Shown piece by piece: positions 8,455 to 16,691 of a stretch of DNA of 39,196 bases (position 1 is its first letter; each line of letters opens with the position of its first letter). Under the pieces are notes generated by a model, which saw only the letters and a program-made list of their open reading frames with translations, made no database searches and was not told where the DNA came from. The stretch lies in NCBI RefSeq assembly GCF_007991495.1, contig NZ_BJYL01000049.1, positions 1 through 39,196 of the forward strand, in the 5' to 3' direction. The position numbers and the translations under genes were made by a program. This stretch comes from Sporosarcina luteola. GTDB taxonomy: Bacteria; Bacillota; Bacilli; Bacillales_A; Planococcaceae.

Positions 8455-8483
8455 AGTATAGGAGAGTATTTTTCAAAAGTCAA
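8455..8483 (-). promoter_or_regulatory. sigma-A promoter of the SAM riboswitch-metY-hom transcript
   Basis: Minus-strand TTGACT (8478-8483), exactly 17 bp, TATACT (8455-8460). Transcription would start about 25 bp before the aptamer. Confidence 0.8.
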
Positions 8484-8526
8484 GGGGTGAATTTACTTTT
8501 TTCTGAAACTTGCGCTTTGTCTTCGA

Positions 8527-8535
8527 TGTTATAAT
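8527..8535 (+). promoter_or_regulatory. Extended -10 promoter upstream of the PlsY-like gene
   Basis: TGTTATAAT fits TGnTATAAT, with no good -35 at standard spacing. If used, the transcript has a leader of about 245 nt that contains all of repeat array 2. Confidence 0.45.
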
Positions 8536-8560
8536 AGTTTTATTACACGGGGAGCTGGAT

Positions 8561-8752
8561 TGAATTCGCAGGTGGATGGTTTGGACTCGGATGTAGCTAC
8601 TATGAGCGCGGATGGCCATTTTATGAGCACGAACAGCTGCTTTATGAGCGCGAACAGCTGCTTTATGAGCGCGAACCGACACTCTATGAGCGCGAAGGCC
8701 ATTCTATGAGCGCGGAACGACACTTTATGAGCGCGAAGGCCATTCTCTCGGG
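8561..8752. repeat. Intergenic 21-bp tandem array 2 (TGAGCGCGAA core)
   Basis: Nine units start at 8561, 8582, 8603, 8624, 8645, 8666, 8687, 8707 and 8728, with spacings of 21,21,21,21,21,21,20,21. The seven best share TATGAGCGCGAA; the first two (TGAATTCGCAGG and TGGACTCGGATG) are diverged. The variable halves recur as CAGCTGCTT, CGACACTTT and GGCCATTCT, and the last three alternate. It lies between the divergent metY promoter and the PlsY-like start codon. Confidence 0.9.
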
Positions 8753-8788
8753 AGTTATCATGAAATTCATTAGTATCGGGGGATTCTT

Positions 8789-9412
8789 ATGACTATATGG
8801 ATTGTAGGTAGTATTGTCTTCGGATATATAATCGGCTGTTTGCATGGCTCGACAATTGCCAGGTGGATTTCCGGGGTTAATTTGAAAGAGACGGGCGTTA
8901 AGAATGCCGGGGCGTCGAATGCGATGATTGTTCTTGGGAAACGGTATGGCGCGCTTGTTGCATTGATTGATATCGGAAAAGGGGTTTTTGCGGTAATCGC
9001 GGTTAGGTTGCTTGCTGGCCATTTCGGACTGCCCGCGGACAAAACCACTTTGCTATTATTTATCGTCGGGACTGCCGTTGTATTCGGTCATAACTTCCCG
9101 TTCCATATGAAGTTCAACGGCGGAAAAGGTACTGCGACAGTCATCGGTGTTTTATTTGCAATGGATTGGCGGTTTGGGCTCGCAGGGTTCATCCTTTTCA
9201 TTCTAGTAGCGCTTATGACGGATATTCTTGTTTTTGGTGTCATTATGCTTTATATCGCTCTTTTAGCAATGGCTATTTTGCTAGGCAACCTGTGGTCGAT
9301 CCTTGTTGCCGCCTTGCTATTTCTGATGGCCATCTGGAAGCACAATGAAAATTTCAAACGCATCCGCGAAGGAACCGAGCCGCGAATTCGTTCGTCATTC
9401 AAAAAAAAGTAG
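8789..9412 (+). CDS. PlsY-family glycerol-3-phosphate acyltransferase-like protein
   Basis: A 207-residue integral membrane protein with about five helices, related to PlsY, which acylates glycerol-3-phosphate from acyl-phosphate in phospholipid synthesis. Family motifs are visible in diverged form: GYIIGCLHGSTIARW near 11-25, a GVKNAGASNAM segment (canonical PlsY has SGNIGATN), IDIGKG, and the well-kept GHNFPFHMKFNGGKGTATVIG near 99-119. The first glycine motif differs enough that this is probably a paralog and not the housekeeping PlsY. GGGGGA lies before ATG 8789. It is preceded by repeat array 2 in its presumed leader and appears monocistronic. Activity on the usual substrate is inferred only. 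Confidence 0.75.
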   Translation: MTIWIVGSIVFGYIIGCLHGSTIARWISGVNLKETGVKNAGASNAMIVLGKRYGALVALIDIGKGVFAVIAVRLLAGHFGLPADKTTLLLFIVGTAVVFGHNFPFHMKFNGGKGTATVIGVLFAMDWRFGLAGFILFILVALMTDILVFGVIMLYIALLAMAILLGNLWSILVAALLFLMAIWKHNENFKRIREGTEPRIRSSFKKK

Positions 9413-9416
9413 AAGA

Positions 9417-9456
9417 AAGGGCGATGTACAGGAATCTCTCCTTGTACATCGCCCTT
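9417..9456. terminator. Stem-loop between the PlsY-like and aminotransferase genes
   Basis: AAGGGCGATGTACA pairs with TGTACATCGCCCTT between two convergent genes. The stem is strong, but no long T-run follows on either strand, so termination efficiency is uncertain. Confidence 0.65.
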
Positions 9457-9464
9457 CGTAAACT

Positions 9465-10823
9465 TTATTCATTCTCCCCAAAAACTTTTTTCAGCACTGC
9501 CACGATGAAATCGAAATCCTCATCCGTACAAGACAATGGCGGGCTCAACGCTAAAATGTTGTTGAAGCCAGCTACTGTATCTCCATTCCGTCCGACAATG
9601 AGGCCGTTTGCTTTGCAGTCCCCGATGATTTTTGCCATGCGGGCGTTTGTTGCGGGCTCTTTCGTTTCTTTATCCTCCACGAGTTCGATGCCCATGAGGA
9701 AGCCAAGACCGCGGATGTCCCCGACATATGGATGGTCCTTGAGCACCTCCAATTCTTTCAACAGGCGATCCCCTAATTCTGCAGAGCGGTCGACAAGATG
9801 CTCGCGCTCCAGGATTTCAATGTTTTTCAGTGCGAGCGCACATGCTGCCGGGTTGCCGCCGAATGTGTTCACATGGCGGAAATGGCTATTATCCTCCCCT
9901 GTATCAAATTTGTCGTAGATTTCTTTACGAATGGCTGTGATGGATAGAGGCAAGTATGCGCTCGTCAAGCCTTTCGCCATCGTGATAATATCGGGTTTGC
10001 AATTGAAGTGCTGATGACCGAACATTTTGCCTGTACGTCCGAATCCGCAAATGACTTCGTCGATAATAAGCAGGACACCATGACGTTTACAGATCTCTTG
10101 GACTTTTTCAACATAGATTGGATGTGGGATCAGGATTCCGCCGCCTGTAATGAGCGGTTCCATGATGATCCCTGCAATCGTCTCTTTTTGTTCCCAGATG
10201 ATTTTCTCTTCAAATTCCTGAGCCCGTTGAATGTTGTATTCTTCAACCGATTGCCCCGCTGGTCGGCGATAGTTGTCGGGTGGTGCAATATGCAGGAAAC
10301 CTGGCGCCAATGGTTCATATTTATATTTACGCAGCGCTTGACCTGTTGCCGCAAGTGCCCCCATTGAACTGCCGTGGTACGCACGGTAGCGGGATATGAA
10401 TTTATAACGGGATGGCTCGCCATTTTGCTGATGATATTGACGTGCCAATTTGAATGCGACTTCATTTGCATCAGACCCGGAGTTGGAATAAAAGATTTTA
10501 TAATCCGCACCAAGCAGTTCATTGATCTTCTCGGCTAGCTCGATTGCAGGACCATGACTCTGCGTCATTGGAACATAAGCAAGTTTCTTCATTTGCTCAT
10601 ATGCAGCTTGTGCCATCTCTTCTCTACCGTAACCTACATTTACCGCCCATAGACCGGCCATCCCGTCTAAATAACGGTCTCCTTTATGGTCCGTAATCCA
10701 TGCACCCTCCCCCTTTTCAATAACCATTGGGGGGTTCTTTTCGTTATAGGCTGAAATATGATGCCAAATATTCTCCCGGTCCTTTTCCACCAACGACTTT
10801 GTTTGTTCATGTACCGTAGTCAT
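9465..10823 (-). CDS. Class III omega-aminotransferase (probably beta-alanine/GABA:pyruvate type)
   Basis: A 452-residue PLP-dependent class III aminotransferase. Visible features are the entry motif YLDGMAGLWAVNVGYGR at 51-67, YSNSGSDANEVAFKLAR at 112-128 (phosphate binding), YHGSSMGALAATG at 149-161, the cofactor aspartate in LLIIDEVICGFGRTG (D255), and the Schiff-base lysine K284 in TMAKGLTSAYLP. The family moves an amino group from omega-amino acids or amines to pyruvate. Because the gene follows an MmsA-type dehydrogenase by 20 bp, beta-alanine to malonate semialdehyde is the simplest reading. GGGAGG lies 9 nt before the ATG. GABA, taurine or polyamine substrates remain possible. Confidence 0.85.
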   Translation of the reverse strand: MTTVHEQTKSLVEKDRENIWHHISAYNEKNPPMVIEKGEGAWITDHKGDRYLDGMAGLWAVNVGYGREEMAQAAYEQMKKLAYVPMTQSHGPAIELAEKINELLGADYKIFYSNSGSDANEVAFKLARQYHQQNGEPSRYKFISRYRAYHGSSMGALAATGQALRKYKYEPLAPGFLHIAPPDNYRRPAGQSVEEYNIQRAQEFEEKIIWEQKETIAGIIMEPLITGGGILIPHPIYVEKVQEICKRHGVLLIIDEVICGFGRTGKMFGHQHFNCKPDIITMAKGLTSAYLPLSITAIRKEIYDKFDTGEDNSHFRHVNTFGGNPAACALALKNIEILEREHLVDRSAELGDRLLKELEVLKDHPYVGDIRGLGFLMGIELVEDKETKEPATNARMAKIIGDCKANGLIVGRNGDTVAGFNNILALSPPLSCTDEDFDFIVAVLKKVFGENE

Positions 10824-10843
10824 TTTCGTCAGCCTCCCTTTCC

Positions 10844-12313
10844 TTAATACGAATGACGCGCAGTCAACATTTTCTTGCGTGTATAAAATTCGACGCCATC
10901 ACGGCCGTTCGCATGAAGATCGCCATAAAATGATTTTTTATAACCCGAGAATGGGAAGAATGCCATTGGCGCAGGAACCCCTAAATTGACACCGAGCATG
11001 CCAGCATCAATTTCTTCACGGAATTGACGGATCACCTTCGCACTATCTGTAAATAAACAAGCACCGTTCGCGAACTCCGACTTATTCGCATAGGCAATCG
11101 CTTCTTCCAACGTATTGACACGGACAACGGAGAGAACCGGTGCAAAGATTTCATCTTTCCAGATCTTCATTTCCTGTGTGACATTGTCAAATATTGTCGG
11201 TCCGACAAAATAACCGCCTGCTGAAGAAGATTGGTCCTTCCTGCCGTCGCGAAGCAATTTTGCACCCTCTTCGACACCTGACTCGATATACGACAGCGTA
11301 CGATCCAAGTGCGAATCACGAATAACCGGTCCTAAGAATATGCCTTCTTCCAATCCATTTCCGATTGTTAATTTATCGGATTCTCCCACTAGGCGATCGA
11401 CGAGCTGATCCGCAATCTCACCGACTGCAACGACTACGGAACAAGCCATACAACGTTCGCCCGCAGAACCGAATGCCGCATTGATAATATCTTTGACAGC
11501 CAAATCCATATTCGCATCCGGCATGACAATTGTATGGTTTTTCGCACCTGCAAGCGCCTGCACTCGTTTTCCGTTCGCAGTGCCTGTTTTGTATACATAT
11601 TCCGCAACCGGTTGGGAGCCGACGAATGAAACTGCTGGAATATCCGGGTGGCTCAAAATGCCATTAACGACATCATGTGCTCCGTGGACGATATTGAAGA
11701 CACCGTCCGGAAGCCCTGCTTCTTTCAGTAGTTCCGCAAGACGATTCGCAAGCAGAGGCGTACGTTCAGATGGTTTCAGGATGAATGTATTGCCAGTCGC
11801 AATTGCCATCGGGAACATCCAGCAAGGGACCATCATCGGGAAATTGAAAGGTGTAATTCCGCCGATGACGCCGATCGGATAACGATACGCACCCGATTCA
11901 ATATTCGTTGCGATATCCGGCAGCTGATACCCCATCATCAGTGTTGGAGCACCTGCTGCAAACTCGACACATTCAATGCCTCGCAGCACTTCACCGTATG
12001 CTTCATTATAATTTTTTCCGTTTTCGCGCGTGATAAGCTTCGCAAGCTCATCCCAATGCTTCACTAGCAATTGTTGATAGTTGAATAGAACGCGAGCCCT
12101 TTGCGGAACCGGTGTCTTTTTCCACTTCACGAAAGCTTCCTTCGCCGCCTTAACAGCCTCATCTAAATCCTCAGCTGTGGAAATCGGTACTTCCGCCAAA
12201 ATCTCTCCTGTCGCAGGATTTGGCACTTCCTCATATTTATCCGTCCTTGACTTTACCCATTGTCCATTCACAAAATTTGAAAGCGTTTTCTTTTCTGTCG
12301 CTACTGTTTGCAT
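10844..12313 (-). CDS. mmsA: CoA-acylating (methyl)malonate-semialdehyde dehydrogenase
   Basis: A 489-residue aldehyde dehydrogenase of the MmsA/IolA type, which oxidises malonate or methylmalonate semialdehyde with NAD and CoA to acetyl- or propionyl-CoA and CO2. Features include [20 protein letters not shown] near 148-167, [12 protein letters not shown] near 230-241, the active-site cysteine C288 in [11 protein letters not shown], and GAKNH in place of the usual general-base glutamate motif, as in this subfamily. AGGAGG precedes ATG 12313. It heads the two-gene operon with the aminotransferase, divergent from the PucR-type regulator. No iol genes are nearby, so an inositol role is unlikely. 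Confidence 0.9.
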   Translation of the reverse strand: MQTVATEKKTLSNFVNGQWVKSRTDKYEEVPNPATGEILAEVPISTAEDLDEAVKAAKEAFVKWKKTPVPQRARVLFNYQQLLVKHWDELAKLITRENGKNYNEAYGEVLRGIECVEFAAGAPTLMMGYQLPDIATNIESGAYRYPIGVIGGITPFNFPMMVPCWMFPMAIATGNTFILKPSERTPLLANRLAELLKEAGLPDGVFNIVHGAHDVVNGILSHPDIPAVSFVGSQPVAEYVYKTGTANGKRVQALAGAKNHTIVMPDANMDLAVKDIINAAFGSAGERCMACSVVVAVGEIADQLVDRLVGESDKLTIGNGLEEGIFLGPVIRDSHLDRTLSYIESGVEEGAKLLRDGRKDQSSSAGGYFVGPTIFDNVTQEMKIWKDEIFAPVLSVVRVNTLEEAIAYANKSEFANGACLFTDSAKVIRQFREEIDAGMLGVNLGVPAPMAFFPFSGYKKSFYGDLHANGRDGVEFYTRKKMLTARHSY

Positions 12314-12401
12314 ACAAACTCCTCCTACTATAGTCTAGTTGCTACAACTTTCGGTTATCTGTTACACTACACCTTATACTTTACAAACAATTCGAACACT
12401 T

Positions 12402-12426
12402 ATCATTTAACATTTTGTCAAATGAT
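12402..12426. promoter_or_regulatory. Inverted repeat in the mmsA/pucR-type divergent region
   Basis: ATCATTT-N11-AAATGAT is a perfect 7-bp dyad, 89 bp from the mmsA start and 36 bp from the regulator start. Its place between the two divergent genes makes it a candidate operator for the adjacent PucR-type regulator. No strong sigma-A -35/-10 pair is obvious here. Confidence 0.45.
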
Positions 12427-12461
12427 CACTATTCTTTTTTTACCTTATGGAGGAGATACGA

Positions 12462-14093
12462 TTGGGAGAAATGCAAATATCAGTTTCGGATATTTTAAAG
12501 CGTCCTTTATTCCAAAACGCTAAAGTAATTGCAGGCAAGGACGGAATCGGACGGCAAGTAAAATGGGCGCATGTTTTGGAAGTGAAAGAATTTGAATCGC
12601 TCATCAACGGCGGGGAATTAATTTTAACGACTGGTGTTGGCTTGCAACTCGACTTGCCGACCCAATTAAAATATGTAAAACGATTGATCGAAAAAGATGT
12701 TGCTGGTATCTGTATCGAGCTTGGACCGTACTTCAGCGCAATCCCGGAGAAAATCATTCAACTGGCGAATGAATATAATTTCCCCCTCATTATTTTTGAG
12801 AAAACCGTGAAATACGTAGACATTACACAGGACTTACATACGATGATCATTAATCAACATCATCAAAAGCTTGCACAACTTGATTCTTTATCACGAAAGT
12901 TTATCGACCTGTCACTTGCACCGAATGGAATTCTAAAAATCCTGCAAGAGCTTCACCTCTTTTTTAAACAAGGCATTTTGTTCATCGGTGACCATGAAAA
13001 GTCATACTATTACCCTTCTGAAATGAAAGAAGTCGAATCTGCGCTCCAGCAAAGTACAACTCTTTTTGTGTCACCCAGCAAAGAAGAGCAAGTCGTTTCC
13101 ATAGAGGGGAGATCATTCGCTTGCATGCCGGTCCGTGGATTAGGTCAGCTTCTAGGTTTTGTTTGCATTGAAACCACTTCAGCGCAAACGGACGATATGA
13201 CTTTTTTGATATTAGATCGTGCTGCACTCGCGATTGCTCAAGTTTTGCTTCGTAGCCGAACGATTGCTGAACGCAAGCAAAAAAGTGAAGGTGAATTTGT
13301 GCGAAATTTATTAAATGGGAGAGATGTAGAACAAGACGAACTCCAATCATATCTTCCGACACCTAGCAGCAATATGCATTACCGGATTTTCAATATAGAT
13401 GTAGATGATCTTGCATTAGATACGGCAGAAGAGGATTGGGAGGAAATTCATATACAGCGTTCCATGACGATTCGTTCGTTATTTAACCGGCATGGTTTTT
13501 TTCCAGCCATCTCAAGTGTGAAAAATGAAATTGTTATTGTCGCTTCCTTCTTATCGGCTTCGGAGCATAAGAAAGAGACGGATCGGTTCCTACAAATCCT
13601 CCACCAAATTGAAAGATTTACACACTCGGACTATTTGCTAGGAAGCAAATGTCAGTTTGGAATCAGCTCTGTCTATCATGATGTAAAAGATATTAAGAAA
13701 GGTTATGAGGAATCAAGAAAAGTCTTGATGTTACATAAACCAGGACTTGTCACAACATATTTCTATGAAAAATTGGGTGTCTACCGACTGCTTTCCGAAT
13801 TGATTGCATCAAATCAGTTACAATCATTTGTCGAAGATCACATTTCCCCCGTCATTGTCTACGACCAAGAAAATGACAGCGAGTTATATGAGACATTACG
13901 CGCTTACTTGGAATGCAGCGGCTCGAAAAAAGAAACTGCTGAGCGGCTATTCATCGTACGTCAAACACTGTATCATCGACTCGAAAAGATAGGAGCTCTG
14001 TTAGGGAAAGATTTTATGGACCCAACAAAACGTTTGGCGATCGAAATAGCAATCCATGCTTATCAGTTTATGGAAAGTAGACAATCTATATAA
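12462..14093 (+). CDS. PucR-family transcriptional regulator
   Basis: A 543-residue regulator. The N-terminal PucR-type sensory domain covers about 1-125 (ISVSDILKRPLFQNAKVIAG, then GELILTTGVGLQLD). A GGDEF-like or GAF-like middle follows, and the C terminus carries the HTH_30 domain (LRAYLECSGSKKETAERLFI, then VRQTLYHRLEKIG). Such proteins activate adjacent catabolic genes in response to substrate. The start is a TTG at 12462, 6 nt after GGAGGAG (12449-12455). The in-frame ATG at 12447 overlaps that RBS, and the ATG at 12471 is too far from it. It is divergent from mmsA and followed by the permease, so it probably controls both. Confidence 0.85.
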   Translation: MGEMQISVSDILKRPLFQNAKVIAGKDGIGRQVKWAHVLEVKEFESLINGGELILTTGVGLQLDLPTQLKYVKRLIEKDVAGICIELGPYFSAIPEKIIQLANEYNFPLIIFEKTVKYVDITQDLHTMIINQHHQKLAQLDSLSRKFIDLSLAPNGILKILQELHLFFKQGILFIGDHEKSYYYPSEMKEVESALQQSTTLFVSPSKEEQVVSIEGRSFACMPVRGLGQLLGFVCIETTSAQTDDMTFLILDRAALAIAQVLLRSRTIAERKQKSEGEFVRNLLNGRDVEQDELQSYLPTPSSNMHYRIFNIDVDDLALDTAEEDWEEIHIQRSMTIRSLFNRHGFFPAISSVKNEIVIVASFLSASEHKKETDRFLQILHQIERFTHSDYLLGSKCQFGISSVYHDVKDIKKGYEESRKVLMLHKPGLVTTYFYEKLGVYRLLSELIASNQLQSFVEDHISPVIVYDQENDSELYETLRAYLECSGSKKETAERLFIVRQTLYHRLEKIGALLGKDFMDPTKRLAIEIAIHAYQFMESRQSI

Positions 14094-14122
14094 GCTTGTC
14101 TCGTATATTGCGAGACTTGCTT
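14092..14122 (+). terminator. Possible weak terminator after the PucR-type gene
   Basis: AAGCTTGTCTCG and CGAGACTTGCTT form a stem with a TT/TT internal loop, starting at the stop codon. The following sequence is only modestly T-rich (ATTTAA), so some read-through to the permease is possible. Confidence 0.4.
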
Positions 14123-14229
14123 ATTTAACGATTCGTGAAATCCAAAGATACATATGCTTACAGTTTGTCCAAGACCCTTCCTACATCTTTTGTGTAAAGT
14201 TAGTTAAAGAAATCAGAAAAGTCATTTTC

Positions 14230-14251
14230 AATTTGTAATCGCTTACAAATT
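14230..14251. promoter_or_regulatory. cre-like palindrome (putative CcpA site) before the permease
   Basis: AATTTGTAA-TCGC-TTACAAATT has 9-bp arms. Its core, TGTAATCGCTTACA, fits the Bacillus cre consensus TGWAANCGNTNWCA at every position. It lies 43 bp before the permease start codon, where bound CcpA would block transcription. This suggests carbon catabolite repression of amino-acid uptake. Confidence 0.7.
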
Positions 14252-14293
14252 AAGGTGAGTTGAACATTCTATAATGAAAGAGGGGATTACCAG

Positions 14294-15709
14294 ATGTCAG
14301 CAGAAAAAGATCAGCAATTGAATCCAGATTTAAAAATACGTCATATTAGTATGATTTCGATTGCCGGTGTCATCGGTGCAGGCTTATTCGTAGGGAGTGG
14401 GGCTGTTATTAATGCAACAGGGCCCGGAGCCATTTTGTCCTATGCGTTTGCAGGCTTTTTAGTCGTTTTGGTCATGCGGATGTTGGGTGAAATGGCTGCT
14501 GCCAAACCTACGAGCGGTTCATTTTCTACATATGCAAGTGAAGCCATCGGGCCTTGGGCAGGCTTTACGATTGGTTGGTTATATTGGTTTTTCTGGGTAG
14601 TCGTTATCGCAATCGAGGCAATTGCGGGTGCAGCGATTATTCAATATTGGATACCAGGTATGCCTGTCTGGTTGATGAGTTTGATTCTTACCTTGTTATT
14701 AACGATGACGAATTTATTTTCAGTAAAATCATTTGGGGAATTTGAATATTGGTTTTCATTGATTAAAGTCGTCAGTATCGCATTATTCCTCATCCTAGGT
14801 CTCTCCGTTATCTTCGGCTGGTTTCCGAGTGTCGAAACGCCGGGAACAGCTAATCTACTAGGTGAAGGCGGCTTCATGCCTTCCGGTTTCGGTGCTGTCC
14901 TGTTAGGAATTACAGTCGTGATCTTCTCGTTCATGGGTACTGAAATCGTCGCCATCGCTGCAGGTGAATCCGACCATCCGACAAAAGCAGTGCGTATTGC
15001 GACAAATAGTGTCATCTGGCGTATTCTTGTTTTCTATATCGGATCTATCGCAATTGTCGTTACGTTATTGCCTTGGAACTCAGCCAATATTCTTGTCAGC
15101 CCATTTGTCGCTGTACTCGACTATATCGGCATTCCGGCAGCTGCTCAGATCATGAACTTTGTCGTGCTCACCGCCGTGTTGTCTTGTCTGAATTCCGCAC
15201 TTTACGCAAATTCCAGAATGCTGTTCGGAATGGCGAAAAAAGGCGATGCACCGAAAGCATTTCTAAAGCTAAGCAAAAAAGGCGTACCTGTACGAGCAAT
15301 TTTGTTCAGTACCGTATTCTCTTATATAGCTGTCATATTCAGCTACACATCTCCTGACAAGATCTTTTTATTTTTAATCAACTCTTCAGGTGCAGTCGCA
15401 TTGCTTGTTTATCTCGTTATCGCTTTTTCACAATTGCGCATGCGCCGCAAAATAGAACGCGAGAACCCGGATGCATTGCAAATCAAAATGTGGCTCTATC
15501 CGTATTTGACGTATTTCTCAATTCTCTGCATCGTCGGCATTTACGTCGCCATGCTCATCATCGATTCACTGCGAGTACAGGCTTTGCTCACGTTGTTGGT
15601 CGCCGGGGTGACGGTTGCTTCCTATTTCATATTTGCAAGGAAGAAGGACACTGCGAAGAACGTGAAGAAAGGGATTATCCAAGCAACGTCAAGGACACTG
15701 CATAAATAA
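14294..15709 (+). CDS. APC-family amino acid permease (GabP/AnsP type)
   Basis: A 471-residue amino acid/proton symporter of the APC superfamily with 12 predicted helices. The first helix carries the substrate-binding motif SIAGVIGAGLFVGSGAVI (about 22-39). MRMLGEMAAAKPTSGSFSTY (about 61-80) and the FSFMGTEIVAIAAGES helix-6 motif are also conserved. It resembles GABA and beta-alanine permeases of Bacillus. AGGGG lies 8 nt before ATG 14294. Position beside the PucR-type regulator and the aminotransferase-dehydrogenase operon suggests it imports the amino acid they degrade. A cre-like site lies just upstream, and a strong terminator follows. Confidence 0.87.
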   Translation: MSAEKDQQLNPDLKIRHISMISIAGVIGAGLFVGSGAVINATGPGAILSYAFAGFLVVLVMRMLGEMAAAKPTSGSFSTYASEAIGPWAGFTIGWLYWFFWVVVIAIEAIAGAAIIQYWIPGMPVWLMSLILTLLLTMTNLFSVKSFGEFEYWFSLIKVVSIALFLILGLSVIFGWFPSVETPGTANLLGEGGFMPSGFGAVLLGITVVIFSFMGTEIVAIAAGESDHPTKAVRIATNSVIWRILVFYIGSIAIVVTLLPWNSANILVSPFVAVLDYIGIPAAAQIMNFVVLTAVLSCLNSALYANSRMLFGMAKKGDAPKAFLKLSKKGVPVRAILFSTVFSYIAVIFSYTSPDKIFLFLINSSGAVALLVYLVIAFSQLRMRRKIERENPDALQIKMWLYPYLTYFSILCIVGIYVAMLIIDSLRVQALLTLLVAGVTVASYFIFARKKDTAKNVKKGIIQATSRTLHK

Positions 15710-15710
15710 G

Positions 15711-15752
15711 AAAAAGCGATGTAAAGGGACTGCCCTATTACATCGCTTTTTT
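15711..15752. terminator. Terminator after the APC permease
   Basis: AAAAAGCGATGTAA pairs with TTACATCGCTTTTTT, with an inner GGG/CCC pairing. It lies between the convergent permease and rhodanese genes and can serve both. Confidence 0.88.
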
Positions 15753-15776
15753 ATTTCTTACAATCCATCCAAATCA

Positions 15777-16073
15777 TTATTCAACTGGACCATCCCATGC
15801 CAACATGCCACCTGTCATGTTAACGACTTTATATCCATGGCCTTCCAACAGTTTTGCCGCCATACTGCTTCGGCCGCCTGACCGGCAAACTATTGTATAC
15901 TCAGTTGCCTTGTCTAATTCATTCATTCGGAATTCCAGTAATCCGAGTGGAATGTTTAACGCACCAGGTATTTTCCCATCAGCAACTTCGTCCACTTCAC
16001 GTACGTCGATAAGATGCATTAGTTCCTTGTTTGCCAGTTTTGCTTCGATTTCTTTCGCTGTTACTTCAATCAT
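15777..16073 (-). CDS. Single-domain rhodanese (sulfurtransferase)
   Basis: A 98-residue protein consisting of one rhodanese domain. LIDVREVDEVADGKIPGALN (21-40) is the conserved entry, and the active-site loop is CRSGGRS with persulfide-forming C63. It would carry sulfane sulfur between thiols. ATG 16073 follows GGAGGA; longer in-frame starts have no RBS. It lies downstream of cstR on the same strand. A CstR-type palindrome sits 31-44 bp upstream of its start within its own candidate promoter, so it probably belongs to the persulfide-stress regulon, like CstA-associated rhodaneses in Staphylococcus. Confidence 0.88.
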   Translation of the reverse strand: MIEVTAKEIEAKLANKELMHLIDVREVDEVADGKIPGALNIPLGLLEFRMNELDKATEYTIVCRSGGRSSMAAKLLEGHGYKVVNMTGGMLAWDGPVE

Positions 16074-16103
16074 GTCAATTCCTCCATATTCATCCATTCC
16101 AAT

Positions 16104-16117
16104 TACCCGCCGGGGTA
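16104..16117. promoter_or_regulatory. CstR-type operator in the rhodanese promoter
   Basis: TACCCGCCGGGGTA lies between cstR and the rhodanese gene. On the minus strand, TTGTTT (16122-16127) is the -35 and a weak TAATTG the -10, so the palindrome occupies the spacer. It matches the two other sites of this type in the window. Confidence 0.65.
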
Positions 16118-16147
16118 TAATAAACAATAAAAGAAAAGAGTCCATGC

Positions 16148-16411
16148 TCAGCGACTCTTCACTAAAAGATTCACAGCTTCCTTTACAATTTCTTCTTGAG
16201 ACATCGGATTGCTTTCATCAACATTTTGCATGCAAGAAATGATATTCGAGCTGACAATGACACCTATCGTACGGTCAATCGCTGAACGGGACGCTGATAA
16301 TTGAGTGACAACATCTTTACAGTCCTTGCCTTCTTCAATCATTCGCAAGATTCCTTTAATCTGTCCTTCAATCCTTTTTAATCGATTCACAACTTTATCA
16401 TCGTATTGCAT
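16148..16411 (-). CDS. cstR: CstR persulfide-sensing repressor (CsoR family)
   Basis: An 87-residue all-helical repressor of the CsoR/RcnR family. Cysteines fall at C31 (EEGKDCKDVV) and C60 (SSNIISCMQ), the positions used by S. aureus CstR. The copper ligand histidine of CsoR, four residues before the second Cys, is Asn56 here, which argues against copper sensing and for reaction with persulfide to form a C31-C60 polysulfide bridge. ATG 16411 follows AAGGAGCGG; upstream in-frame codons have no support. Its promoter contains a palindrome that suggests autoregulation. A rhodanese follows, and the CstB operon with the same palindrome lies near 27,880. Confidence 0.9.
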   Translation of the reverse strand: MQYDDKVVNRLKRIEGQIKGILRMIEEGKDCKDVVTQLSASRSAIDRTIGVIVSSNIISCMQNVDESNPMSQEEIVKEAVNLLVKSR

Positions 16412-16446
16412 TGCAATCCGCTCCTTTCTTCGTGATTCCCACAATC

Positions 16447-16475
16447 ATTTTATACCCCTCTAGGTATTTTGTCAA
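16447..16475 (-). promoter_or_regulatory. cstR promoter with CstR-type operator in the spacer
   Basis: Minus-strand TTGACA (16470-16475), 17 bp, TAAAAT (16447-16452). The plus-strand palindrome ATACCCCTCTAGGTAT (16452-16467) covers the spacer, so a bound repressor would exclude RNA polymerase. Confidence 0.8.
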
Positions 16476-16497
16476 GGATTGCTCATTCCAGAACGTT

Positions 16498-16572
16498 AAA
16501 CCGGGCCAGCAACTTTCTTTTAGTCATTGGACTTCCCCAAAATTCATGTCACCACCTATAGAAGCCCGGTTT
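16498..16572. other. Long inverted repeat of unknown role
   Basis: Perfect 9-bp arms AAACCGGGC (16498-16506) and GCCCGGTTT (16564-16572) enclose 57 nt, including a smaller dyad TTGGACTTCCCCAA. It lies between the divergent cstR and DUF2187 promoters, without a T-run, in a stretch with no gene. I recognise no riboswitch or known RNA in it. Confidence 0.5.
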
Positions 16573-16592
16573 CTGCGAAGTTCGACAAATTA

Positions 16593-16601
16593 TGGTATAC
16601 T
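16593..16601 (+). promoter_or_regulatory. Extended -10 promoter of the DUF2187 gene
   Basis: TGGTATACT fits the TGn-TATAAT type. Transcription would start near 16608 and give a leader of about 125 nt. Confidence 0.5.
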
Positions 16602-16663
16602 AGTAATAGACAACTTGACCAAGATCGTTTTCAACTAGTTGTTTTCCATCATGACTTTATTCA

Positions 16664-16691
16664 GCTTAGGACAGCCCTAAGCGTTTTTTCT
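16664..16691 (+). terminator. Leader terminator/attenuator before the DUF2187 gene
   Basis: GCTTAGG-ACAGC-CCTAAGC is followed by GTTTTTTCTT, about 40 nt before the gene. Inside the presumed leader it would end transcripts early unless antiterminated; alternatively it ends a short RNA that starts near 16608. Confidence 0.6.

Noticed and set aside
8561..8752. CRISPR array
   Set aside because: Units of 21 bp have a core of about 11 bp and a recurring, not unique, second half. There are no 28-37 bp repeats with spacers of that size, and no cas gene is in the window. The same applies to the other five arrays.
14270..14275. TATAAT as the -10 of the APC permease promoter
   Set aside because: The start of transcription would fall on the RBS (about 14282), and no -35 lies at 16-18 bp. 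The true promoter is probably further upstream, with the cre-like site inside the transcript or its start region.
16148..16411. Copper sensor CsoR
   Set aside because: The histidine ligand is replaced by Asn56, and no copper ATPase or chaperone gene is near. Two rhodaneses and CstB share its candidate operator.
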